From positions 1,796,578 through 1,832,577 of the forward strand of contig RPFO01000213.1 of assembly GCA_009746045.1 (NCBI GenBank): 36,000 nucleotides of DNA, given 5' to 3'. This document shows, piece after piece, positions 27,910 through 35,876 of this stretch. Position numbers and translations under genes: made by a program. A model generated the notes under the pieces. It ran no database searches, was not told the DNA's origin, and saw only the letters and a list, made by a program, of their open reading frames with translations. The DNA is from Mesostigma viride. Taxonomy: Eukaryota; Streptophyta; Mesostigmatophyceae; Mesostigmatales; Mesostigmataceae. Position 1 is the first letter of the stretch; the number at the start of each line of letters is the position of its first letter.

Positions 27910-28459
27910 TTGGTGGAGAGTACCCCTGATCTGATTTTGTCTGGGATTGACTTTGCCCAGCCTAACACCTTGGAGATCTTTGTTGACAGTTCCATGGATG
28001 CTCGCCAGGTCACTAAGGTCAGGGGGAGATCTGCTGCTCTGTTTGCTTTCTATCAGAGCAGGGCAAGTTTGTTCAGCTGGTACAGCAGACTGCAGAAGAG
28101 GGTCTGTATCAGTTCAGATGTGGCAGAGTGCAGGGCCATATGTGAGGGGATCCAGTCCAGTTTGTACATAAAGCTGGACTCAGCTGGCTTCAGTTACCCC
28201 TTGGTCCTTGCAGATGGAGACGTTGTTGCTAACAGACAGCACGGGTATGGTCCAGTTTGTTCACAAGCAGCTGGCCAGGAGCCGGGATCTGGGTTATTTG
28301 TTGCTAAAGGAGTTGGCCAGTTTGGTTGACTTGAAGCATATCCCTGGCGAGGAGAACCCTGCTGATGCATTGACCAAGCTGCCACACAAGGCCCCAGCCC
28401 GGTACAATGTACTGAGGAAGCTCATGAATGCTGACTGTCAAGTCGGTCTATCTGTCTAA
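27910..28459 (+). pseudogene. Element C pol end: Ty1/copia-type RNase H, frameshifted
   Basis: The first frame reads VESTPDLILSGIDFAQPN, then the RNase H blocks: FVDSSMDA (catalytic Asp), FSWYSRLQKRVCISSDVAECRAICEGIQ (catalytic Glu in AEC). A shift near 28208 moves to a frame with LTDST (third catalytic Asp), ARSRDLGYLLLKELASLVDL and KHIPGEENPADALTK, the classic copia ending, before a TAA at 28457-28459. The copia family puts RNase H at the pol C-terminus, so this marks the end of pol. Catalytic residues are all encoded, in two frames. The D insertion begins 29 nt downstream of the stop. Confidence 0.82.
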
Positions 28460-28483
28460 AAGCTGAGAGCTGGGTGTTTAAGT

Positions 28484-28488
28484 CTCTG
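28484..28488. other. Element D target-site duplication, 5' copy (CTCTG)
   Basis: CTCTG precedes the D 5' LTR and is repeated at 31706-31710 after the D 3' LTR. Confidence 0.9.
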
Positions 28489-29249
28489 TGTCACGGAAAT
28501 GTGCCCATGCTGTTCGAGTCAAACCTAGTGGCCAAGTCCGTGATTTGCTAAGGCCGAAATGTTTTAATTTGTTCGATAGTTTTCTGGCCTAGCGCTCGTG
28601 ACATTGACGGAATTATTACGTAGGATGTGCCGTGATTTACCTTACCGGCACAATTCTGTGTGAGTTACGCCAGTGTCCTGCTTTATTTTTTAAGTCCGAT
28701 GTAGTATAAATCGGCACTAAATGTATTTCGGCACTGTTTGCTGCCATCCGTACCGTACCGAGCACTGTCCTGCCGGTACTGTAGCCGTCGGACAAATTTG
28801 CCAGGATCCGCGCTTCGCGCCGACCCTCTTTTCACTAAGTGCTGCCCTGGAGGCGCAATGTCCTTGTACTTGCATACTAGTGACCCAACGCATCATTTCT
28901 GTGTTGATGCAAGCCACCCACTTTTGTGTGGCGGCTGGCCTGCACCCCAACTGTGCCATAGATTTTTCCTAGATCAACGGCTATAGGTACGGTGCGTTTT
29001 TCCACATAATGTTGCTCTGGCAATTGTTCCTACACCTTTGATAGTGGAAGCTATGGCAGCTGGCCATCACCTTGGCCGCTGTGATTATTGTAATGATTAA
29101 TTAAACAAATGGATGTTGAATCTAAATTCGTCTGGAAATAACATTATATATTGAGCTTTACCACAAAGGCAAAGACCACTGGTTTCCTCCAATACCTGTC
29201 AACAAAGATTTGGTTAGAGGAGAACCTCTGAGTGCTTGGAATTTTAACA
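28489..29249 (+). repeat. Element D 5' LTR (761 bp)
   Basis: It begins TGTCACGG and ends AACA, and a canonical primer site follows with no gap. Relative to the 3' copy it lacks the 8 bases CAGTATTT near 28690. Confidence 0.92.
28703..28713 (+). promoter_or_regulatory. Element D LTR TATA box candidate
   Basis: GTAGTATAAATCGG lies about 215 nt into the LTR, a plausible place for the core promoter. The same sequence occurs in the 3' LTR near 31159-31170. Confidence 0.45.
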
Positions 29250-29263
29250 TGGTATCGCATGAG
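29250..29263 (+). promoter_or_regulatory. Element D primer-binding site (initiator tRNA-Met type)
   Basis: TGGTATCGCATGAG begins at the base after the LTR. TGGTATC is the usual start of primer sites complementary to initiator tRNA-Met, common in Ty1/copia elements. It differs from the site shared by A and B. Confidence 0.6.
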
Positions 29264-29379
29264 ATTGTTCAAGGTCTTATTTGACCAATCTTCCAGCCTG
29301 CAAGGAGCTATTGTTTGGAAAAAACCGGCCAAGCTTTTGTCCATACTAGTTTGGAGTCTTTTCTGCATACTATGAGTCC

Positions 29380-29610
29380 ATGGATGGCCCTGATCAAGCC
29401 CCTATAGACTATGTGCAGGTGACATTCGAATTTCAAGGCAAAAAGGCTATCGTTTCGGTTAAGCCAACAAAGGCACAGCCCTGGATAGTGGACATCATCA
29501 GAACATCAAGGGAATCTGGCCAGGATTGCCCTTTGGACTTTCTGTGGCTCAACACATTGCTCCTGTCATATATCCAGCAACTTCGAGACCAGGGCGTGGA
29601 ACTTGATTGA
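29380..29610 (+). CDS. Small ORF upstream of D gag, 76 aa, function unknown
   Basis: An ATG-started 76-codon ORF lies 117 nt after the primer site and about 200 nt before gag. The product is well balanced: an alternating strand-like start (VQVTFEFQGKKAIVSVKPT), a helix-like part, then LDFLWLNTLLLSYIQQLRDQGVEL. The strand-turn-strand start faintly recalls a ubiquitin-like or small alpha/beta fold, but no family is recognised. It is intact in a short non-autonomous element, which hints at use; chance cannot be excluded at this length. Element A also has an ORF between primer site and gag, but the two proteins are not alike. Confidence 0.4.
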   Translation: MDGPDQAPIDYVQVTFEFQGKKAIVSVKPTKAQPWIVDIIRTSRESGQDCPLDFLWLNTLLLSYIQQLRDQGVELD

Positions 29611-29811
29611 TTTCGTGCCCAGCTTCTTTCTGTATACAAGGCGTTTCTCTCTACTACGCGGCACTCTTAATACCAGTGCTTTTTGGTGTCCAGAGTTTTT
29701 CTACCTGCACAGTCACCGGTTGTTTCTTCTTTGAGTTGCTGTTGCGCGAGTGAGCGCCATCCTACTGCAATCAGTTTTTTTTTTAACTCGTCATACTGGT
29801 CAACCTGCAAC

Positions 29812-30720
29812 ATGGCAGCCGCCCGAGCAGCTTTCAATGAGCGGCTAAATTCCACCAGGGCAATATCTCAGACGGTTAAGAACATCTCGAAGGTTAACGG
29901 GAGAGAACTAGAGAGCTGGCTGGCTTTTGAGTTCCAATTTACCATGCTCTGCCGGGCCCATGGGGTCTCTGACATTCTGTTAGGCACTGCTGAGGACAAT
30001 GCCGAGAACCGGACGTTGGATGAGACCCTACTGGCCCCGCTTTTGCTGTGTTTAACGGACTGGGCCCTGACGCTCGCCTTCTCCTGTCCTGATCAGAAGG
30101 CTTCCTCTGTGTTCAAACGCCTGCAAGACACTATCAAGCAACCTTTCATGACCGACTCCTACAAGGAGGAACGGAAGCGGGCCATGGAGCGCATTGAGAT
30201 GGCCCCTGGTGAGTCCGGGATCAACTACTGGACGCGCGGGGAGGTACTCCGCAAGCGCTTGTCTGACCTCGGCATACTGCTCACGGAAGAATCCTGGAAG
30301 GGCTATATGCTGGCAGGAATGCCGCACCCCTACCGACAGGCCATGGCGGCACGCCGCAGGGATGGAATGACCACTCAAGAGGTCAAGAACCTGGTACTGG
30401 AAATCGACGACTATCTCACGGACAAGCGGACCCCACCCAAGGCCCCCCAGGGCAAGCCGCAGCCGCAGCCCCCTGCCGACCCCAGCGGCCTTCCCCCAGG
30501 CCAGGTGTACGGGACATCGGCGGGGGCGGCGACGCGGAAGCGGTGCTCTTTCTGCCGGCGACCGGGACATGGCCCGGACAAGTGCTACCGCAAGCACCCT
30601 GAGCTGCGCCCAGCGAAGGAGCAGGCCCATGCGACTGAGGCTCAGCATGAGGCCAGCACCCTCCCTCCAGGTTTCTGCTTTGCCACCGGAGTGACGGACG
30701 ATCTGAAGACAGTGCTCTGA
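29812..30720 (+). CDS. Element D Gag (302 aa), copia-type with zinc knuckle
   Basis: The frame is open from 29683, but the ATG at 29812 (MAAARAAFNERLN) is the likely start. Residues about 25-205 are helical and fit copia-type Gag (Retrotran_gag_2/UBN2-like): a Trp/Phe-rich early block (LESWLAFEFQFTMLCRAHG), a middle block ending in YWTRGEVLRKRLSDLGI, and MLAGMPHPYRQAM. A Pro/Gln-rich linker leads to a CCHC knuckle at residues 245-258 (C245, C248, H253, C258). A short tail ends at TGA 30718-30720. Gag would package the D RNA. It is the only long intact ORF of D. Codon use is GC-rich, unlike the surrounding C interior. Confidence 0.88.
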   Translation: MAAARAAFNERLNSTRAISQTVKNISKVNGRELESWLAFEFQFTMLCRAHGVSDILLGTAEDNAENRTLDETLLAPLLLCLTDWALTLAFSCPDQKASSVFKRLQDTIKQPFMTDSYKEERKRAMERIEMAPGESGINYWTRGEVLRKRLSDLGILLTEESWKGYMLAGMPHPYRQAMAARRRDGMTTQEVKNLVLEIDDYLTDKRTPPKAPQGKPQPQPPADPSGLPPGQVYGTSAGAATRKRCSFCRRPGHGPDKCYRKHPELRPAKEQAHATEAQHEASTLPPGFCFATGVTDDLKTVL

Positions 30721-30936
30721 GACCTATCATTATCACACTTTTATATCATATACCCCAGTTATTGTTCCATGAGTGTATCTTGGATGTGCGACTTACTGCT
30801 TCTATTCGGGCCCGGGGGTGTCCTGTACCCCACTAGCCTGTAGTTTGGTAATAGACCCACCGAGTACTTCGCTCTCGGCCACGGGGGTGTGTTGAGAGTA
30901 TTTTTTGTTTTGCCCTCCAGCTTGGTCACGGGGGTG
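30721..30936 (+). other. Element D 3' untranslated region with weak polypurine tract
   Basis: No ORF. CACGGGGGTGTGT occurs at 30880-30892 and again at 30927-30939, where it spans the start of the 3' LTR. GGGGG at 30930-30934 is a poor polypurine tract compared with those of A and B. Confidence 0.5.
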
Positions 30937-31705
30937 TGTCACGGAAATGTGCCCATGCTGTTCGAGTCAAACCTAGTGGCCAAGTCCGTGATTTGCTAAG
31001 GCCGAAATGTTTTAATTTGTTCGATAGTTTTCTGGCCTAGCGCTCGTGACATTGACGGAATTATTACGTAGGATGTGCCGTGATTTACCTTACCGGCACA
31101 ATTCTGTGTGAGTTACGCCAGTGTCCTGCTTTATTTTTCAGTATTTAAAGTCCGATGTAGTATAAATCGGCACTAAATGTATTTCGGCACTGTTTGCTGC
31201 CATCCGTACCGTACCGAGCACTGTCCTGCCGGTACTGTAGCCGTCGGACAAATTTGCCAGGATCCGCGCTTCGCGCCGACCCTCTTTTCACTAAGTGCTG
31301 CCCTGGAGGCGCAATGTCCTTGTACTTGCATACTAGTGACCCAACGCATCATTTCTGTGTTGATGCAAGCCACCCACTTTTGTGTGGCGGCTGGCCTGCA
31401 CCCCAACTGTGCCGTAGATTTTTCCTAGATCAACGGCTATAGGTACGGTGCGTTTTTCCACATAATGTTGCTCTGGCAATTGTTCCTACACCTTTGATAG
31501 TGGAAGCTATGGCAGCTGGCCATCACCTTGGCCGCTGTGATTATTGTAATGATTAATTAAACAAACGGATGTTGAATCTAAATTCGTCTGGAAATAACAT
31601 TATATATTGAGCTTTACCACAAAGGCAAAGACCACTGGTTTCCTCCAATACCTGTCAACAAAGATTTGGTTAGAGGAGAACCTCTGAGTGCTTGGAATTT
31701 TAACA
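30937..31705 (+). repeat. Element D 3' LTR (769 bp)
   Basis: It matches 28489-29249 apart from the 8-bp CAGTATTT, an A/G in CC(A/G)TAGATTT and a T/C in ACAAA(T/C)GG. It ends AACA before the CTCTG duplication. Confidence 0.92.
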
Positions 31706-31710
31706 CTCTG
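31706..31710. other. Element D target-site duplication, 3' copy (CTCTG)
   Basis: It matches 28484-28488. Confidence 0.9.
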
Positions 31711-32310
31711 GATATCAGGCTGGGAGCTTGATTGTACATAATCCTGAGCACACCTTGAGGGGTGAGACATGTCTCTGGTGTGGGAATGTCTGACATTGTC
31801 TCTGATGGAGAGATGTCTATCTGGGGTTTTCATCTCAGTCTGAGGTTTCCCCAGATCTGTGGTTTGTGGGCGGGGTTCGATTCCCTGGTGCCGTCTTAAG
31901 GCGGAGTTTCACGGACTGGCTGACCCATCCACCATGCTGGTGAGGTGGCGACAGGTCCCCTGATTTTCCACGGTTGGAATAAGTATAGGAGCTTGTGGTT
32001 TTGCATGTGCTTCGCGTAGATGTTGTATCTGGTTCGATAAGGGGCAGCTTACCGGCGCCGACTCCCGTCTGGGGGTCAGCAATGTTTTCTGATGAGCTGT
32101 TAATCGGTGGGTGATCTGTGGGGTTTCGCCTAAGGTCCTGAAGGTTGTACATACTTCTCAAGTTCTTCACTGAACACCTATGGGCTGCCACAGTTGGCCA
32201 ACCTCTTGTATGTACATGGGTAACACAACGAGCCTCCCAGGAAGGGATAGGGACTCATTGTAATTTGTTTGTGCTCCTGAACCAGTATGGGTGCTATGTA
32301 CATATAATAA

Positions 32311-32430
32311 GGAATCCAAGCTGACTGTCATGCCCAGTGGGTTGTGACTTGTAGTCGGGGAGGATGTCCAGGAATCCAAGCTGACTGTCATGCCCAGTGG
32401 GTTGTGACTTGTAGTCGGGGAGGATGTCCA
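32311..32430. repeat. Perfect 60-bp tandem duplication
   Basis: 32311-32370 and 32371-32430 are identical by eye, so the duplication is very recent. Confidence 0.92.
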
Positions 32431-32479
32431 GTACCCATTGTGTGTGTTTGTATGTAGACTTGTGTGAGCTGCTACAGCT

Positions 32480-32494
32480 CAAGAAAAGAAAGGA
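32480..32494 (+). promoter_or_regulatory. Element C polypurine tract candidate
   Basis: AAGAAAAGAAAGGA lies four bases (TTGG) before the 3' LTR. It is A-rich, unlike the G-rich tracts of A and B. Confidence 0.5.
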
Positions 32495-32498
32495 TTGG

Positions 32499-33197
32499 AG
32501 TTAACGCCAAGCGCATTGGCGTGATCCTGATTCGGCATATCTCTGCGATTCCAGCGGCACCGGAACGAGGTCATTCCGACAAGTATCAAGAAAGTTATGG
32601 CGTTCCGACTTCCCGGTCGCGCGCGAGCGCGAGCCGGCTGTTCTTCTAAGTCGCGCGTGAATATGTGCCGACGGCATATGGGGTCGACAGTAATTCCTGG
32701 GCTGACAGGAATTAGGTGCTGAACCTACGACGGTATTGGATTAATACGTCGTACGCAGGAAATAGGAACCTTAACCTGTGGTCTGTTGGTACCGCAGGCT
32801 TAGTCCTGGACTATTGGGTGCAGACGCAATAATCACTGTGGACTGTACTCTGTGGTCACTGTGCCTGTATGGCAGACCTACTGTACAGGATCTGGACGCT
32901 GTACAGGTTGTTAATACTGTACCGGGGGTGTTAATACTGAGCAGGCCTACGAGGCTGCTCAGGCCTAGCAAAGCACAGTGCACAAGTATATAAAGAATAG
33001 GCCAGTGCCAACTGGTTAGATCTCTTGCGAGCCCGTCTCACGTGTGTTGCCTTGACTTGGCAAACTCGTGTCTAAGCACTCACGTGCACGAGTGCTGTAA
33101 GCCTATATTTTTAACCAAGCTCCATTCCAACCATTCTCATGATGAATCTATCCGCGCGCATTGGAATCTATCTATCCCTACACATTGCGCTTTAACT
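32499..33197 (+). repeat. Element C 3' LTR (699 bp), uninterrupted
   Basis: It begins AGTTAACG and ends TTTAACT. It carries the same hairpins as 3387-3641 and the intact A target region at 32938-32961. It lacks the 4 bases GCAT found in the 5' copy. The TATA box is at 32987-32994. Confidence 0.92.
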
Positions 33198-33202
33198 ACA
33201 CC
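33198..33202. other. Element C target-site duplication, 3' copy (ACACC)
   Basis: It matches 3382-3386. Confidence 0.85.
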
Positions 33203-34233
33203 CGCTCCCTCCCTCAGCAACGGAGTGGTGTCCGCGCGCAGTGCTGGAGGATCGATCTAGCACGTGATCGACCTGCCGGCCGCTGGCCGAGAAGTTGACC
33301 TCGCTGACCACCTCGCTAGCTCAACACAGGGGAGGCGCTCCGGGCCTCCAAATTAAGCGGAAACCAAGGTCAGTCACAAGCTTCAACCACAGCTCACGGC
33401 GCTGCGCGGGCCGCGGCGCAGGGCTTCTGAGGGCCATGGGCACCGCAATTGTTTCTCAGGCCTAAACCAGGTGGAGGGCATGCGCAAGCTTGCGGCCTGC
33501 TCGTCAGTCAAGAAGCTCGACGCCATCACCGCCTTAAACTGCATGCAGGTCCCAGAACTTGCAGCGCAAACGGCCCGACCATCGCGCTGCCCAGCCCACC
33601 GGCGCGGCCGGCAGATGGAAGCCTCTCGCAGCACTCCTACGCGGACCTACTGCGGTCAGCGACCACGTGCTATATGGCCTCAACCACGGATGCCATCGCC
33701 ACCAAGCTGCAGGAGATGGAAGCCCAACGCCGAGCCGGCCGGCCGACGCGCGCGAGGACACCGACTGCGCCTGCCACCAATGCCGAGCACTGGTGCTGCG
33801 TCATTTTGACTCAGCACCCAGCCAGGCAGCCTGAGAGACGGCCGGTAATGTTTCGATCTTGAGGACGAGCTCAGGAACAAGCTCCTTACCCAACTCGGGA
33901 ACTCAAAGGACAAGTACAACTGTCTGTGGGTGCCACCGCCTTCCCTGCACTCAACTTGGGACAAGGCCCGGCATGCCCCCCTGCTCCCAGTACTGCTCAG
34001 TACCTTCCGTTCCATGGAGGATAAGCGGCTGATCCTCTCGTGCCACAAGAAGCTGCCGGCGCGACCAGTCCCCTGGACGCTGGATGACGACCTGACCCCC
34101 ACTCATGCAGTGCTCAGCAGCAGCGACACGACCTGAGGCCGGGGTACCTTGGCCATAAGCAAGACCCGGCCAAGACGGGCCCAAGGTGTTCTGGAGGGGC
34201 GGGGACCTGATTGTCAACAACCTGAAATCCTGA
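33203..34233 (+). pseudogene. 3' flank of C; possible LINE ORF1-like remnant
   Basis: GC-rich sequence with several short + frames. Near the end one frame reads STFRSMEDKRLILSCHKKLP...WTLDDDLTPTHAVL, and after a shift KVFWRGGDLIVNNLKS then TGA at 34231-34233. The order of a basic helix, a D-D-D-L-T-P block and F-W-R-G-x-x-L/D-L/I recalls the C-terminus of L1-type LINE ORF1 proteins, which bind the element RNA. No knuckle and no ORF2 endonuclease follow. The upstream part (33449-33862) is open but unrecognised. It is continuous with 2784-3381 before C inserted. Confidence 0.35.
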
Positions 34234-35097
34234 ATTAATATTTGTGGAAGCCCCCATGCAGGCCCCCACGGGCTAGACTAGCAGTGCCATGTAAGTGATC
34301 ACACCCATGTTTGGGTGATGCAACCTGGACACTTCTAGCCATATCATGTGCACTGTCAAAGCAGGATATCTAGACCGTCGACAATGCATGCATGGCCTTA
34401 CCAGTAGCCATCACGGACACCAATCAGCCTTGCTATGTGCCTCGCCTAGCCCTACCTGCATGTTTGCTAACATCTCCAGTGTTTACTGCAACGCTTACCC
34501 GGGTCCTATTGCACCCACAGGGGATGCCGGATTGTTGAGCTATAGACGGTTCTGTTTGTGTCCGGCCTAGCTGTGGCATGCCTGTTGTGGCATGAGGGAA
34601 CGGGGTGGGCTCTGGCCCCCTTCCCGCTGTACGCGCACACTCAGGGCCGGATTAAAAGCACGTTGGTGATCCGTGACTCCCTGGCATGCAACCGGAGCAC
34701 ACGTGCATGTGTTTAATTATCAAGGAGACAACCAGCGCATATTAATTAATTACTGCTCACTGCGTTGTACTATAGCTGCTTTGTACTTACAAGTGTTGCA
34801 CATGAAAAATAGCTGCAGTGGCCATATGGCCCTGAGTCTTGTGACAACCAGTACGTCTGTGCACACACGTTGCCCATAGCTCACGCAAATTTCGGAACCA
34901 TTTGTGAATAAACACATGAGTTGTCACCTAGGCGTACGGGTCAAAAGTAAGTAAGTACTTAGTTCTGCGTATACATAGGCATGCATAGTTGTCTCACTTC
35001 ATACGTGTCATGCGCATGGGCATGCCATGCACGGAGTACTGTGCTAATCTCATTAGAAAAAAAATTTACACGAAAGTTACAAATATCGTCCGATTCA
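34234..35097. other. No gene seen
   Basis: Short frames only. It contains one exact copy of the 17-bp dispersed motif at 34719-34735, set in AT-rich sequence. Nothing else is recognised on either strand. Confidence 0.5.
34719..34735 (+). repeat. Dispersed 17-bp motif, copy 2
   Basis: ATCAAGGAGACAACCAG, followed by CGCA as in copies 3 and 4. Confidence 0.55.
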
Positions 35098-35388
35098 TGC
35101 CCCAACCATATCAATCAAGGAGGCAACCAGCGCAGGCCAGAAATCGGGAGAATCCGGACCATGGTAGCTCGAGCCTGGGCTTATCTTGTCCGCGTTTTTG
35201 AGTCGTTCAGGATGATGCCAGGATATGAATGGAGATGGAAATGTGTATCCTTGTGCATTGAAATGATGGCTGGCTTACGTGTAGAGCAACTAGATGACCT
35301 AGACGGTGGGGCCGGAAACAGCTTGCTTGATCAGGGAGTGTGTTTCGAGAGCCTAACTGGCTGGGAGTGTCTAGTGGTGAGCACCATT
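35098..35388 (+). repeat. Terminal repeat family, copy 1
   Basis: It begins CCCCAACCATATCAATCAAGG and ends near CTAACTGGCTGGGAGTG. Copy 2 (35569-35838) matches over most of its length with small indels. It includes the 17-bp motif (35114-35130, one mismatch). A 154-codon frame at 34981-35445 crosses it, but copy 2 has stops in the same frame, so coding is doubtful. Confidence 0.8.
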
Positions 35389-35568
35389 GCTGCGATCGCT
35401 CTCGCACCATTTACGAGGAAATACCCGCAAATGGAAAACCACTGAAAAGGTCTAGCTAGTCAGTCATTACGTTAGCCATGCCATGATTCCAAACGTCCAA
35501 GAACTGCGCACGGTGCAAAGGCAAAAATCCGGAGGACAGCATGCACTTTCAAATGTGCGGCGGGAACC

Positions 35569-35838
35569 CCCAACCATATCAAGGAGACAACCAGCGCAGG
35601 CCAGAAATCGGGAGAATCCGGACCATGCATGGTAGCTCGAGCCTGGCTTATCTTGTCCGCTTGTTCGAGTCGTTCAGGATGATGAATATTCATGAATGGT
35701 GATGGAAATGTGTATCCTGGTGCATTGAAATGATGGCTGGCTTACGTGTAGAGCGACTAGATGACCTAGACGGTGGGGCCGGAAACAGCTTGCTTGATCA
35801 GGGCGTGTGTTTCGATCGAGCCTAACTGGCCGGGAGTG
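35569..35838 (+). repeat. Terminal repeat family, copy 2 (left arm of inverted repeat)
   Basis: It starts CCCCAACCATATCAAGG and ends GGCCGGGAGTG. Its last about 118 bases (from about 35719) pair as an inverted repeat with 35877-36000. Confidence 0.85.
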
Positions 35839-35876
35839 CCCCCAACCATGTAGTCACTAGAGCCTGGGGATATAAT

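Larger units (their letters stand above)
28489..31705 (+). mobile_element. Element D: gag-only LTR retrotransposon (TR-GAG-like)
   Basis: Two LTRs of 761 and 769 bp start TGTCACGG and end TTTTAACA, with the CTCTG duplication. The 1687-nt interior has a TGGTATC primer site, a 76-codon ORF and a 302-codon gag, then about 215 nt to the 3' LTR. There is no protease, RT or integrase and no room for them, so D depends on enzymes from elsewhere. Such gag-only, otherwise non-autonomous elements are described in plants as TR-GAG. Gag is intact and the LTRs differ at two bases plus one 8-bp indel, so D is young. Confidence 0.9.
31711..32498 (+). other. Element C 3' untranslated region
   Basis: This is the continuation of C after element D and before its 3' LTR. 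No gene is seen. It holds a perfect 60-bp tandem duplication (32311-32430) and a purine-rich tract at 32480-32494. A sequence matching the RNA polymerase III B-box occurs at 31874-31884 without other tRNA features. Confidence 0.6.
3387..33197 (+). mobile_element. Element C: Ty1/copia-like LTR retrotransposon, host of the nest
   Basis: Two direct repeats (3387-3851 plus 23086-23323; and 32499-33197) flank the unit and are bordered by the 5-bp duplication ACACC. Removing elements A and D leaves about 7.36 kb. The only strongly readable coding part is the end of a Ty1/copia-type RNase H at 27910-28459; weaker integrase-like debris lies at 25360-26110. The LTR ends are AG...CT (AGTTAA/TTAACT) rather than the usual TG...CA. 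No TGG-type primer-binding site follows the 5' LTR. The LTRs are nearly identical although the interior is decayed. Confidence 0.8.

Noticed and set aside
31874-31884. GGTTCGATTCC, a match to the RNA polymerase III B-box, with a T-arm-like fold
   Set aside because: No A-box, acceptor stem or D-arm is found at tRNA spacing, so neither a tRNA nor a SINE head is supported.
34981-35445. 154-codon ORF with a hydrophobic C-terminus
   Set aside because: Most of it is the repeat family also present at 35569-35838, where the frame has stops; no domain is recognised.
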